A DNA stretch of 30,390 nt from Bugula neritina (taxonomy: Eukaryota > Bryozoa > Gymnolaemata > Cheilostomatida > Bugulidae), in NCBI GenBank assembly GCA_964035545.1, contig CAXIUT010000035.1, positions 1 through 30,390 of the forward strand, written 5' to 3'. The notes below the pieces were generated by a model. That model was not told where the DNA came from. It ran no database searches and saw only the letters and a program-made list of their open reading frames with translations. Position 1 is the stretch's first letter; every line of letters starts with the position of its first letter. A program made the position numbers and the translations under genes. Shown piece after piece: positions 1 to 12,400 of the stretch.

Positions 1-81
1 CCCAACCCCAACCCCAACCCCAACCCCAACCCCAACCCCAACCCCAACCCCAACCCCAACCCCAACCCCAACCCCAACCCC
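1..81. repeat. left telomere, C4A2 repeats
   Basis: About thirteen perfect CCCCAA units start inside a unit at base 1 and end at position 81, where unique AT-rich sequence begins. The C-rich strand runs 5' to 3' into the chromosome, which is the orientation of a left end. C4A2/G4T2 is the telomere of oligohymenophorean ciliates such as Tetrahymena. It differs from the C4A4 of spirotrichs and from the mixed G4T2/G3T3 repeats of Paramecium. Confidence 0.98.
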
Positions 82-256
82 TAATATTGTCAGTGAAAAC
101 TATAAGTTATAAAATATAGGTAAAGAAAAATTAATAGAAAGAAATAATTTATTTACAAAAGATCAGAAATATTTATTTTTTCATATTAAAAATAGACAAC
201 TTAAGATTGTTATATTTAATCAATAAAATAAATAAGTCGCGAATATAATAACAAAT
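82..256. other. subtelomeric leader
   Basis: This AT-rich unique sequence of 175 bases lies between the left telomere and the first start codon. I see no ORF of useful length, tRNA or repeat in it. It presumably holds the promoter of the coiled-coil gene that starts at 257. Confidence 0.5.
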
Positions 257-2736
257 ATGATATAATATCCTCAAACAACCAAAAATAGAACTATTAAAGA
301 CTCATTTATAAGTAATGATAACCCTCAAAGCCATGCTTATCGAACTACTTAAACCCAAAATTATAGAGGAACCACCTAAAATTATTCTCAATCCCATTAA
401 AGACCTCGATCCAGCAGTGAACAATACGGAAGTACTCTGAACTAATTTTTAAACAATGGTGTGACCAAGCCAGGCAAGTACAACAATAAGTATTCCTTCA
501 AGCGAATGCCAAAAGAGAGAGCGAATTAGCGCCCAAATAGTGAATACAGATAAGTACAAACAAACAGACCTGTTATGCCTGAAAGAGTTAGCTATCTCAA
601 CGAATACAAAGAGACAGTTATAAATAGAAATACAGCTAATAACCAAAGGGAAGTAGTAACAGTGAAGCAGTAAAGCCAGTAATGGTAGAAATAAATTATG
701 CAATTGAGAATGAAAGTAGCTGAGCAAGAAGGATTATTGAATCAGATTCGATAGGTAGCATTCAATCGGAAGCAATAGTGTGAGAGACAGAATGCGATTG
801 GAGATAGAAAGTGTATCAATACTCTTGTAGATATTCATAATTTGGCGATTAGAGGTACTACATATCAGTCATTAGCTTATGTTCAAGAGCAAAAGCAGAT
901 GACCATGTCAAATATTCATATTAATCCTCCTACGATTGTTCATAATCCAGTGCCACCGCCTCATATCAATATTACTCATCGTCCTGTTGTTATTCATAAA
1001 CCTGCAGTTATCAATATTTCAGATCAAGCTCCACCTATAATGCCTTCATCATTTCCTAAAGTTCAATCTCCAGAACAGAATTTTGGTAATACTCAAAATA
1101 TTTCTTCTAAACTCGCTAACTATGAGCAATAAATAAGAGATTTGAAGTTAAAAATTGAGAAATTGTAGCAAAATAATTAAAATTTAAAGGGAAAAATAAA
1201 TCATATGTAGAATAATGCTCCAGTACAAGGAATAGACAGAAATATGTTATAGAAGTACAGATAGGAGATAGTTAGACTAAAGCAAGAGATATAGATGATA
1301 AAATAAAAACAAAATTATGAAGAGCATTATTTAAAATTAAAAGAGGATTATGATAAGCTAGTTATTATTAACTAGTAATTAGCCAAACAAAGTACATAGA
1401 ACTACAATAATTTGTAGAAAGCTGAGGATTATATATTGGAGTTGAGAGTATCGATTTAGGAATATTAAAAAAATTAACAAGCTATGAGATAGGAATATTA
1501 GTTAGAGATAAATAGTATTAATGGACAGATAAATATCTTCCAGAATAAAATAGAATAATATAAACTAACCACTGATAAAAAGGAAACTTAAGCTAAAGGA
1601 GATGATCTTGTTGTGGAAAATGGTAAATTGATATTAAAGACTGTGTTTCTTATGGAGGAAATATATCGACTTAATTTGCTTTATTAGGAATTTAGAGGGC
1701 ATCTTGAAAAGGCAGAAGGGCATATTAAATAGACTCAAATTTATATTAAAGAATTATAAGATAATATTGTATCATTAAAATTCAAATATGAAGCAAATAA
1801 CATGTCTGAACTCAAAATTAAGGAATTAGAAAGTAAAATAACATATCTAAGTCAGCAGATAGTACAATATTAAAGTAAAAATAAATTGCAAAAAGATTAA
1901 ATATCAAAAATATAATCTCAATACACTTTGAGTCTCAAAGAAATCAACCAGAAAAACAGTATTCTTTAAGAATTAAATAAAAAACTTAATTTAAAAGTAG
2001 GTAAAAATTAAGAGAATACAAAAATCTTAGTTAAATTAAAATAAGTTTAATAGCATCTTTTAATAGCAGAGAAATATATTGCATAAAATACTCAATTGTG
2101 GTAAAAAGCCAGAAATGACGCTTAATTATTACCTGAGAAGTTAGCTATAATAGATGTACTTAAAAAAGATTTGGGAATAAGTCGAAGTAAAAACAAATAA
2201 TTAAGTGAGAGAATAATGCAATTCGAAAAGATTATTGAGACAATGTAAAAGAAAAGATAAAATAAAGGAGAAATAAATGCTTTGTAGAAAGAGAAAATAG
2301 AACTTTAAGGTAAAGTAAAAAAATATATGCAACTATACATAGACAGTCAAAGTGAAATGGATTAATATGAACAGCAAATTGAGGTTTTTAAAATATAGGC
2401 ATAAAAAAATAGAAATATTTAGAAGATTTTGACATAAAAGGAAAGCAATTTATCTAATGAACTTTCTTCATATCAAGTTATGTATAAAGATATATCGAAT
2501 CATCTTCAAGGAGCTGAGGCATACATTAAAGATCTATAGGGACAACTGTCTAAAATGAGATAGCAATATAATTAGGGTATTTATCTATTAATATAGTTTA
2601 AGCTTCACATAAGGCAGTAAATTAGCATAAAATAGTGCATTCTTCAGCTTTATAAAATGCAGAGCAGCAGATATTCCAGATGGAGAAGATAATGCCCAAA
2701 ACAACTGTCAAACATGCAGGAATTATTAGATTGTGA
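257..2736 (+). CDS. long coiled-coil protein (one 20-nt intron)
   Basis: Reading TAA and TAG as sense, a single frame runs from the ATG at 257 through more than 770 codons. It then needs removal of a 20-nt intron at 2577-2596 to reach a natural TGA at 2734-2736, giving 819 residues. About the first 280 residues are polar and low in complexity, with a His/Pro/Ile-rich patch (NPVPPPHINITHRP) near residue 235. From about residue 290 to the end the protein is a heptad-rich, Lys/Glu/Gln-rich coiled coil without membrane segments. Length and composition suggest a cytoskeletal or centrosomal/basal-body scaffold, but I recognise no named family. Without the intron the C-terminus turns into an implausible Tyr/Ser/Ile-rich tail, which supports splicing. 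It is convergent with the next gene, 132 bases away. Confidence 0.85.
2577..2596 (+). other. intron, 20 nt
   Basis: GTATTTATCTATTAATATAG. Removing it restores the coiled-coil frame through residues such as ASHKAVNEHKIVHSS to a TGA at 2734. It lies after the first base of a codon. Confidence 0.8.
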
Positions 2737-2868
2737 TCAATACAAACCATACTTTTATTATTCATACTATTTTACTGCAATCCATATTGTTTTGTCAAAA
2801 AAATAAGGAGTAATATTACTCATTAAAATGTCTCTTATAAGATATGATAATAATGAATATCAATATGA

Positions 2869-5793
2869 TCATAATTGTTTTCCTAGAGCTTGATATTTTA
2901 ATCTGATGATTTACTGTTCTTTAGTGTCAAGTTGTAGGCTGAGTTCTGATACTTTACGTTGTCTTTCTGACACCTAATCTTATAAATATTGATATTTTTA
3001 TTTCATTATATTGTATTCATATAGAGTTTCTTCAGCATTCTATAGTTGCTTTTACAATCTTAGTACTATGAGTTGCTAATGTTAAAGTTATGCGTTCTTT
3101 TTATTAATTTATCTTTATTTCTATCTTTACAAATTCTCAAATTTATTTTGAAGTTCTTTGATTTTATTTATGCTACTAGATTGTTCATTTAGATAGTTAA
3201 ATGGACTGAAATTATTTTATTATTGATTATTAATTCTTTTTTGTTTTAAAGATTAATTCTATATTCTAATTTTATTCATTTTTTATTTTTGATTAATAAA
3301 ATGTTAATGCAATTGTTTATAATTTTATTTCAATTTATTCTAAGTTTATTGATATTTATAGCTTTCTTATTATATTTTAGATTGAATGATATTTTGTATA
3401 TTTTATTTATACTTTTTATATTAATTTTTTATTTACTAGTTAACATGCATTAGTTCTAAACAATTATTTTAGAGATTAGCATATTACTATCTACCAATAG
3501 ATAAACTACTGATCAGTTTATCTTTTTATTGGTTATCTTCTCTTAACTGATCTGCTTAATTTTGTAGATTTCCAATCATCAATGAATATTCTTTATTTCT
3601 TTGTTATGTTTCTTGAACTCTTTTTAAAGTTATTTCATGTTTGTCTACTAAATTTATTAACTATCGTTTTAGCATCTATGTCTACTCGAATAATTATCTT
3701 CTCTATGTGCTAATAGAAGATTATTGTTATCGACAGAAAGTTATCTATTCACGTAGTTGTCTATTTTAGGCTTATATTTATTTATTAATACAATCTGCAT
3801 GCATTGAGGCATTGAGAGCTAGTTATTTTGCTTGAAGGAGATGTTGAATTTATTATGCTAGCTGTTGATTTCTAGAAGCTAGCTAGTTTATTTGATTTGA
3901 CATCTAAGATGCTTATTACTATGCATTTTTTAGTTATACTTGTCTTATCTTCAAATTTAAATTTTTTATTGTTTTTTACATTTATTCTTTTATTTTATTT
4001 ATCTCTTTAGTTTTTTATTATTTTATTATTTAGATTTATAGCTATTTTTCATATTTATGTCGTTATCTTTATAATTAGTTTTGATATTTTATTCTTTTTA
4101 GTTCATCTTATTGCTATTTTATTATCTATTGATAATTTTATTGGCTTTTTATTTTTTTATTTTAATCTTACATTTATACACTTACAACTAGAGGAGGATT
4201 CAATATTTCCTTTCTTTATCTCTATTTCTTAAATTATGATATTGTTTTTTCATAAATTGTATTTTTAATTTAAAGTTATTCGGCTTTTTATTTGAATATT
4301 TATATTTTTTAATTCATTTATTTACTTTGTTTCAATTATAGATCTCTTTATTTTTAATATTTTAGACATTTTTATGATAATTATTTTATTCTATTCGATG
4401 ATTCTTATAGTTTTTTATTTAAATATTTAATTTATTAATCTTTGTTATTTTATTGAGTTTATTATGTAGATTAAAGCTTTTCTATTCTGTTTAATAATTA
4501 TATTCTTTCATCTACTGTTTAATAGTTCTTTTGGATTAATATCTAATTTTATTATTTAAGTTTCTTTATTTATAATTATAATTTTTCATTTTTATCAAAC
4601 TATTAACTTAAATATTAGTTTTTATCTTTTTATCATTTTTATTTATCTAATTTTTGTATTAATTTATTTCTCTAGTATATCTATAATAAATCTTTTCCAA
4701 AATTTTATTATCCATATTTCGATATAAAATGATAAATACTTTATTTTCTATTCTATTAACTTTCTTTTTAATTAATACATGAAATAAACCATTTTAAATC
4801 TTTTATTTAAGTTGATAATTCCTCATTTTTTTTATTTTGAGTTGAAAGATCAGCTATTAATTGATTTATGCTTTCCTCTTCTGCTTTTTTTATTTAAGAA
4901 TTCGAATATAAATTTCCTTTACTATAACTATAATTATGAATAAGTAATTTCTATCCCGAACGTTATCTTAAATAAAATATCTATCTAAAAAGTGGTTCAA
5001 AGAGTGGTTGTATTTTTTAATGCAGAGATAATAATCTTTTAGTAACATCTTCTTTAGAATAGATATTATTACTTAATTTTAGTATAAAATCTTTAATTGA
5101 ATTTTATTTATAATTTCTAGATTATATTTAAATACAATTAGATTGTAAATATTAAACTATTTTTTTACTTTTATTTCTCATTTATTCATTAACTATTCTA
5201 TCTAATTATGAAAATTATTGACTTATCCCATATCTCATCAATTTATTAAAAAATGATAATATCTATTCATAACTATGAGCCTTTGATTAATACTGTCGAC
5301 CTGTTGCTAGTCGATTAGCTATTTTAATGATGTTATCTCTTTCCATATAACCCATAACTTTAAAATTTTTATTAAGATTATTTTATAAGGATTTTACTTT
5401 CTATTTATCGATGTCCAAAAGATCTGCTATTAAGGTTACATATGTAGTATAGCATTAACTATCTCGGTCTTTTTCATTTAGCATTGTTCTTAACTTTTTT
5501 ATGCTATCAGATATATCATCTTTGTTCATTTATTTTTATTTTTATTTGCTTTTTTTACTAAATACCTTTTTTTACAGAAGAAGGTCTTTTACTTCATCAA
5601 TTATTCGGCTATTTTATTCTAATTGAACTTTTGTATATTTAAAGTAGTTGATAATATCGTCTTTGAGTTGTTCTCCTGGGTTTTTAGCTAAAGAATATTT
5701 GGAATTGGGGAGTTTATTGAATCGACTTATGAGACTTTGTAGTTCCCATTTTTCGTGACTTGTGAAGTTGACTACTATTGGATCTGAATACAT
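2869..5793 (-). CDS. giant coiled-coil protein with one in-frame TGA
   Basis: On the minus strand one frame of 975 codons runs from the ATG at 5793 to the TGA at 2871-2869. The only break is a TGA at 4635-4633, about codon 387. Residues 1-280 look partly globular, with helices such as CYTTYVTLIADLLDIDK. From about residue 310 the protein is a dense Lys/Glu/Leu heptad coiled coil that ends in SELSLQLDTKE. Coding character is equally good on both sides of the TGA, and no ATG in this frame restarts it until well downstream. Two nearby GT..AG options do not help, because the only candidate intron that would remove the TGA is 114 nt long. The codon could be a sequencing error, a disabling mutation or a read-through site. 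By shape this is a cytoskeletal or centrosomal scaffold. I recognise no family. Confidence 0.8.
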
Positions 5794-5822
5794 GATTTAT
5801 TTATAAGAAGAATGAATATATA

Positions 5823-5993
5823 TCAATAAAGAGGTTTATATTTCAAACTTTGACAAAGTTTATCAAAAGTAATTATTTTACTATTCTTTACTATCTAAAC
5901 CAATGATATTCTTCTCTTCTTTTCTTATATTATTGCATTTGAATTTGCCTGATAGGATCGATACTAATTGGCCAATTAGCTATCAACGTTCAT
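5823..5993 (-). CDS. possible 56-residue protein
   Basis: A short minus-strand frame begins MNVDSELANEYRSYQANS and ends at a TGA at 5825-5823. It sits 16 bases after the stop of the small membrane-protein gene and 29 bases before the start of the coiled-coil gene, so it would fit the tight spacing of this chromosome. Its residues (polar, Lys/Glu/Ser/Ile mix, three TAR codons) resemble neighbouring genes more than random AT-rich sequence. No domain is visible. It could instead be plain 5' leader of the coiled-coil gene, or a mis-joined exon. Confidence 0.35.
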
Positions 5994-6009
5994 AATACCT
6001 CTATATCTG

Positions 6010-6358
6010 TCAACTTGATTTATAGTAAAAGCTATTATCAAATGAGGAAGCATTGACTCGATTGTTAGTCTTCTTTTTGCTAAATATCCAAAATGATACT
6101 TTTATATCGGTAATAGATCATACCTAAAGTTGAACATATGATATAGCCAATTCCTTTTAAAGAGTAGATATATTGTCCTATATTGTAGGGTAAATATTTA
6201 TTGTTACCTTATATTGATTCATAATATTTCTTTTACATCATCATTTTTAGTTCTATTTTTTTGATGATGTTGAAGATCAAAGAATCAGTGAGTTTGTTTG
6301 ATTATTGGCTAGTAATTTATTATTTGATTTGGATTGGTCCTTTCTCTCTTGTATCCAT
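6010..6358 (-). CDS. small membrane protein (one 25-nt intron)
   Basis: The ATG at 6358 opens a frame beginning MDTREKGPIQIK. A 25-nt intron at 6123-6099 shifts it into a frame ending SFDNSFYYKSS before a TGA at 6012-6010, for a total of 107 residues. Residues about 61-85 (IYSLKGIGYIICSTLVSFWI) form one hydrophobic span followed by a basic patch, SKKKTNNR. That pattern suggests a single-pass membrane protein with a short polar tail. Without the intron the frame also closes, with a similar length but a less coding-like tail. I do not recognise a family. The gene is divergent from the giant plus-strand gene, with 136 bases between them. Confidence 0.6.
6099..6123 (-). other. probable intron, 25 nt
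   Basis: On the minus strand it begins GTATGATCT and ends ATAAAAG. It is longer than the 19-20 nt introns elsewhere here and ends AAAG rather than TAG or CAG. Removal gives a more natural C-terminal sequence. Confidence 0.55.
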
Positions 6359-6494
6359 CTTTTAATATCTTAATTTAATTCAGATAAAAATCTTATCATA
6401 ATTAGCTATTTAATTAAATAGAGAATAGTAAAAGCTAATAATAAAAACTTAAAATTCTTTTTTAAAATTATGACTGATGATTTTATATTAATTA
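6359..6494. promoter_or_regulatory. divergent intergenic region, 136 bp
   Basis: This very AT-rich spacer separates two divergent starts: the small membrane protein on the minus strand and the giant SelW/SPRY gene on the plus strand. It must hold both 5' regions. I see no motif that I can name. Confidence 0.4.
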
Positions 6495-9400
6495 ATGCAA
6501 CTATTAGTACAGATAGAATATTGTATAAACTGTCATCAGCATTCATGGTGTTCAAAGCATGACGAGGAAAAGTATCTTAATTATTTTCATCTTGTTAAAG
6601 AATCTATACTGAAAAAACTAAGCTAGAATATAGATGTGTTGATAGAAACAATGTAGGTACCGAAACATTACAAAAAAATAAATAAAAGCATTAAAGATAA
6701 TAAATATTATGATTCCTAGAAGTAAGAGTAAATATTTTTCCCTAAAATTGGTGCTTTTTAAATATATTCTGATAAAATACTTATCTTTTCAAAGTTAAAA
6801 ACTGGTTTATGGCCTCACTGTGATAAAATAGCATAGACTATCTTTCAAATGTCAGAGGCTAAAAAAGCTAATAAAGATCTAAATAGGTTTGCATATAAAG
6901 GGAAAAAAGTTCAAGTTGATAAAAACAAACTCCAAAATGCTATTTTCAAAAGAATAGGAGGAAACTAATCAGATTTATTAAAGTAACCAGAAGAAGACCC
7001 TTATATGTATACTTAAAATATCACTTCTCAACCTGTAAAATCAAAATAATTTCAAAAAAGCATGAATTATTAAAGTCCTCATAACAACTTGCCTTCAAGT
7101 GCTAAAAGTTATAATAAAATATATTCATCTGATTTTTATACAAAAAAGGAAAAAGCAAAAATTGAAAGGATAAGATCTCAAGAGAAATCTAAAAAGAAAC
7201 AAAATAGAATCAAAAAAATATATAATGATTATTTAGATTTTAAATAACCAGAACTGAAGGAAGATGTTTCTACACCGTATGCAAAATCTTTATCTAAAAC
7301 TAAAAAACATCATAAAGGATATTCTTCTCCAATAAAAAATCTAAATCCTCTTGATAAAATGATTGATGATGAGTTGAATTAATTCTAAATGGAAACTCCT
7401 CACGAATTGAGAGATTAATAAAAAAAGAAGTTATATAAAAAGTACAATATTGATCCTGAAGAAAAAGGTATTAAAGGAGTTAGTCAACAAAAAATAATTG
7501 AAGAAAAAATAAAATATTAGACTTTACTTGATGCTTTGAAGCAAGAGGAATAAAATTATGTTGAAAAGTTAGAGGTATTAAACAAGAAACTTGGAGTTCC
7601 TAAAAAATATAGTAAATTATCAGATCCTAAAAAAACTATGAAAAATAATGTTGATACCTAGAGAGTAAGAACATAAAATTAAAGAGAAGAAATAGCATTG
7701 CCAAAAATAAAAACTGAAACTAGTCATTAACAAAATACATAAAAAAATTCATAACATTATTCAAAATAAATATAATCGAGAAAAACTAGTAAAGTAAGAG
7801 AATATTAAAATAGTGATTATTCAGAGCCAAATTCTTCTCATAATATAACTAAAGGAAAAATATTTAATCAGAAAAGATCAATTAAATCCAAGATATCTGA
7901 TAGAAATATACCATAAGAATAGAAGAAATTTGGGAGAATAAAAGGTGAGGGAATAAGAAGAAAGGTGGATAATTATATAAATGATACGAAATAAAAGAAG
8001 GTTTAAGCCTAATAAGTTGAATCACCTGTTAAATAATAGAAATAAAGGAAGACATTTAGTTTAAAGAAAGTCATGGATATATATATTTAAAATCCTGTCA
8101 AATTAAATACTTTATTAAGTCAAAAAAGAGAGTATAAAGTTGAAAAGCAGGTTATAAATTAAAGTATTCAGATAGCAATGAGAAAAAGATCAGTGAAGAA
8201 CAGATAATAATTATAAGTTAAAAAATAAGTGAATTAATTTATAGATTAAAGACAAGATAAAGTTTAAGAAGATGAAAAAGTAAAGAAATAGACAATGAAA
8301 TAAGAATTAAATGTGATAAAATAATAAAATAATAGTAATTATGAATCTAAACCCAGAAGATAGACTATTAAATCTGAATAAAATAATCATCATGAAAATA
8401 AGGAGGTAGTTTAATTAAATAGTATTTAAAATAAGAAATAAGAAGTTCAAAATTAATAGATATCGAAAGATAGTCCTTAAGCATAAAAATAAAATTAGAT
8501 TAAATATAAGTAAGAAGAGTAAAATGTTTAATAGAAACATTTATAATAAGAAAAAATTGAATAAACAGAAATTAAATAAAGATAAATTATAGATGAAAAT
8601 AAATAAAAAACTGAAGAGTAGTCTAAAATAAATAAAATTTAATAAAATAAATAGTAATAACCATAAAAGATAAAATAAATCTAGAAAGATTAAAAAGAAG
8701 AAGATACTCCTGAATTAATTGAAAAAGAATAAGAAAATGACTAAAATAAAAAATAATAGTATAATCTGAATAAAATTTAAGAATAAAATAAATAGGAAGA
8801 ACTTTAAAAGAAAGAGTAAATTTAATAAGTTTTAAAAGAAGAAGAAAACAATAATTAGATCATTGAATAAGAAACAATAGAGAAAATATAAACTGATTAA
8901 AATAAGAATATTTAACCTCCAATTTAGATCATAGAAACAAAAAAATAATAATAAAATTAAATCCAGAAATAAATAGTATAGTAATAAGAAAAGATAAATA
9001 AATCTTAAAAAAATTAATAAAAATAGCCTGAAACATTAAAATAAAAAATAAAAGATGAAGATAATTTCAAAAAGTAAATTTCACTAGTATCTTAATAACC
9101 TGAAAAAATATAAAAAATAATAGTTGAATCAAAAGTGTAATAATATACTTCTCAGCCAGCTTAGTCTAGCTCTGAATCAAATTTAGTTAATTATTCTTCA
9201 TAAAAAATTGAAAAAAAAGAAAGAGATAATTAGACTAGTTTAAATTCTGAACAAAAATAGCCTTAATAAAAGTAAATAATTAAATAATAAAAGTAAAAAA
9301 TAAATAACATACCAGAACCTATTGAAGAAGTACCAGAATAACATCATGAAGAAAGTATAAATTATTAAAAATAAAAAGTCGAAGAAAAAATTGAAGCTAC

Positions 9401-12400
9401 TGACAAAAAATAAGATAAATAAGAGGTAAAAAAGGAAAAATCGGAGAAATAAAAATAGATAATTGTTGTCGATTAAAATTAAATACCAAATAAATAGGTT
9501 GAGGCATAAAAAATAGAAGAAAAGCCAAAATAGTAAGAACAGAAATAATAATTTTTAGATAAATCTCAACAGAATAATAAATATTTTATATCAAGAAGGC
9601 CTCCTGGATTAATAGGTCGTTTATCTCCTAAAAGAGATAGATCATTAAATGAATCAAAAAAAGATCGATCAAAAGTAGGTAAAGTGTACACTCTAAATTA
9701 ATCATAAATTCAAAGATAAAATGATTCAAAGTAGTAAACTAAAAAATAGAGTAAAAAGATAAATTAAAGTAGAGATAGTAAGTTTTCAGATTAAAATCAA
9801 GGAATTATTTTGACTGTTAACTAGGATAGCAATGATAATCCATTTCTTGCATTATTCTAAGTTGATAGAAATAAGGTGTCTAAAAAGTATGGTGATGGAA
9901 AATGGCATATTTTGAAAACATAAGAAACTCTTCCATCTAGAGGTTTTTATTCTTTGACATTTTAGGTTATTAATTCATCATAAAATTGTATATAATTTGG
10001 AATAATGCCTGAAAGTTTTTTACCTGTTTAAAATAAGATATGTCCTAGAGCTATTGGATTTCATTTTGCTAATGGTAAAATACATGATACTAATGGTAAT
10101 AAATAAAAGAAAAGTACTGCTTGGAGAAAAGTCAGATAACCTATTCAAAATGGATAAATTGGTTTAGTATAAATGATAGTTAATATTGACTAACAAAATA
10201 TTACTTGGAAATTTCAAAATTAAGAATTTGCTCAAAGTACTATCACTGATTATTTGATTTCTTAAAAATGCGTAGCTTATATAAGTATGATTCATTCAAA
10301 TGATACAATTATATTAAGTCCAGCTAAGAAGAATAAAATTATCAAAAAGGGAGATTCTTCAAATAACAAAATAATCAAAGTGAAAAAAATAGAAGTAGAT
10401 GAAGAAAATATTAATAAAAAATAAAAAGTAGAAGATATATCTTATGTAAATGGTAAAGATAGTATTATCTAAAAAGATTAAAAATAATATAAAAATAAAA
10501 AAGAAGAAACTTTGAATAAAGAAGTCAAACAAAAGTAAGCAAATACAAGACTTTCAGCTTTGTAGAGGAATCAAGAGAGGGCAAAGCAATAGCAGCCAGC
10601 TAATGAGATTAGTATACCTATATCTCATTCTCAGATGAACAGTTCGATTCGATAGACATCACCAAGCAATATCAAAGTAAATAAATAAGAGAAATAAACA
10701 AGCGAAGGATATACTCCTATACCATTGTCAATAAGCTTTGATAAAGTATCAAACCCTTTCATTGACTTTTATGAAGTCAAATCTAATAGTATTACCAAAG
10801 TCAACGGAGCTAACTCTTGGCATATCTTGAAAACTGCTGAAATTTTACCTTCTTCAGGAAAGTATTCTTTCTCTTTTACTATTATTGAGTCTTAAATGAA
10901 CTGCATCGAAGTTGGAATCATGCCAAAAGACTATAATCCTGTTGAGAATAAAATTTGCTAAAAATCTTTAGGCCTTCATTATGCCAATGGAAAAGTTCAT
11001 GATACTAAAGGAAATAAAGAAAAAAAGACTACTTCTTGGAGAGCTGTATGCTAACCTGCTTAAAAAGGAAAAGTAGGGACTATTGAGCTTAATGTAGATG
11101 CTGATAGTCAGATTATTTAATGGAAGTTTGAAGGAAATATCATAGCTAAAAGTATCCTTACCAATTATCTTAAAGGAATTCCTTGTGTAGCCTATATTAG
11201 TGTTGTTCACCTCAAAGATACTGTCTCAATCATGAATCTTAAAATTAAATAAACTTAAACTCATCAAGTATAAGCAATTTAGGTTTAATCTAAAATATCT
11301 AAAAGAATTGCAGAAAATAATGAAAGTGAAAAGTAAGCAAATACAAGACTTTCAGCTTTGTAGAGGAATCAAGAGAGGGCAAAGCAATAGCAGCCAGCTA
11401 ATGAGATTAGTATACCTATATCTCATTCTCAGATGAACAGTTCGATTCGATAGACATCACCAAGCAATATCAAAGTAAATAAATAAGAGAAATAAACAAG
11501 CGAAGGATATACTCCTATACCATTGTCAATAAGCTTTGATAAAGTATCAAACCCTTTCATTGACTTTTATGAAGTCAAATCTAATAGTATTACCAAAGTC
11601 AACGGAGCTAACTCTTGGCATATCTTGAAAACTGCTGAAATTTTACCTTCTTCAGGAAAGTATTCTTTCTCTTTTACTATTATTGAGTCTTAAATGAACT
11701 GCATCGAAGTTGGAATCATGCCAAAAGACTATAATCCTGTTGAGAATAAAATTTGCTAAAAATCTTTAGGCCTTCATTATGCCAATGGAAAAGTTCATGA
11801 TACTAAAGGAAATAAAGAAAAAAAGACTACTTCTTGGAGAGCTGTATGCTAACCTGCTTAAAAAGGAAAAGTAGGGACTATTGAGCTTAATGTAGATGCT
11901 GATAGTCAGATTATTTAATGGAAGTTTGAAGGAAATATCATAGCTAAAAGTATCCTTACCAATTATCTTAAAGGAATTCCTTGTGTAGCCTATATTAGTG
12001 TTGTTCACCTCAAAGATACTGTCTCAATCATGAATCTTAAAATTAAATAAACTTAAACTCATCAAGTATAAGCAATTTAGGTTTAATCTAAAATATCTAA
12101 AAGAATTGCAGAAAATAATGAAAGTGAAAAGTAAGCAAATACAAGACTTTCAGCTTTGTAGAGGAATCAAGAGAGGGCAAAGCAATAGCAGCCAGCTAAT
12201 GAGATTAGTATACCTATATCTCATTCTCAGATGAACAGTTCGATTCGATAGACATCACCAAGCAATATCAAAGTAAATAAATAAGAGAAATAAACAAGCG
12301 AAGGATATACTCCTATACCATTGTCAATAAGCTTTGATAAAGTATCAAACCCTTTCATTGACTTTTATGAAGTCAAATCTAATAGTATTACCAAAGTCAA

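Noticed and set aside
315-440. Short plus-strand ORF beginning MITLKAMLIEL
   Set aside because: It lies in another phase of the longer frame that starts at 257 and stops after 41 codons.
449-727. Minus-strand hydrophobic ORF of 92 codons
   Set aside because: It is the antisense shadow of the plus-strand coiled-coil gene, whose frame is continuous from 257.
4626-4739. A 114-nt intron removing the in-frame TGA of the coiled-coil gene
   Set aside because: The ends are GT and AG and the phase is right, but every other intron here is 19-25 nt, the segment itself reads as good coiled-coil coding sequence, and its length is a multiple of three.
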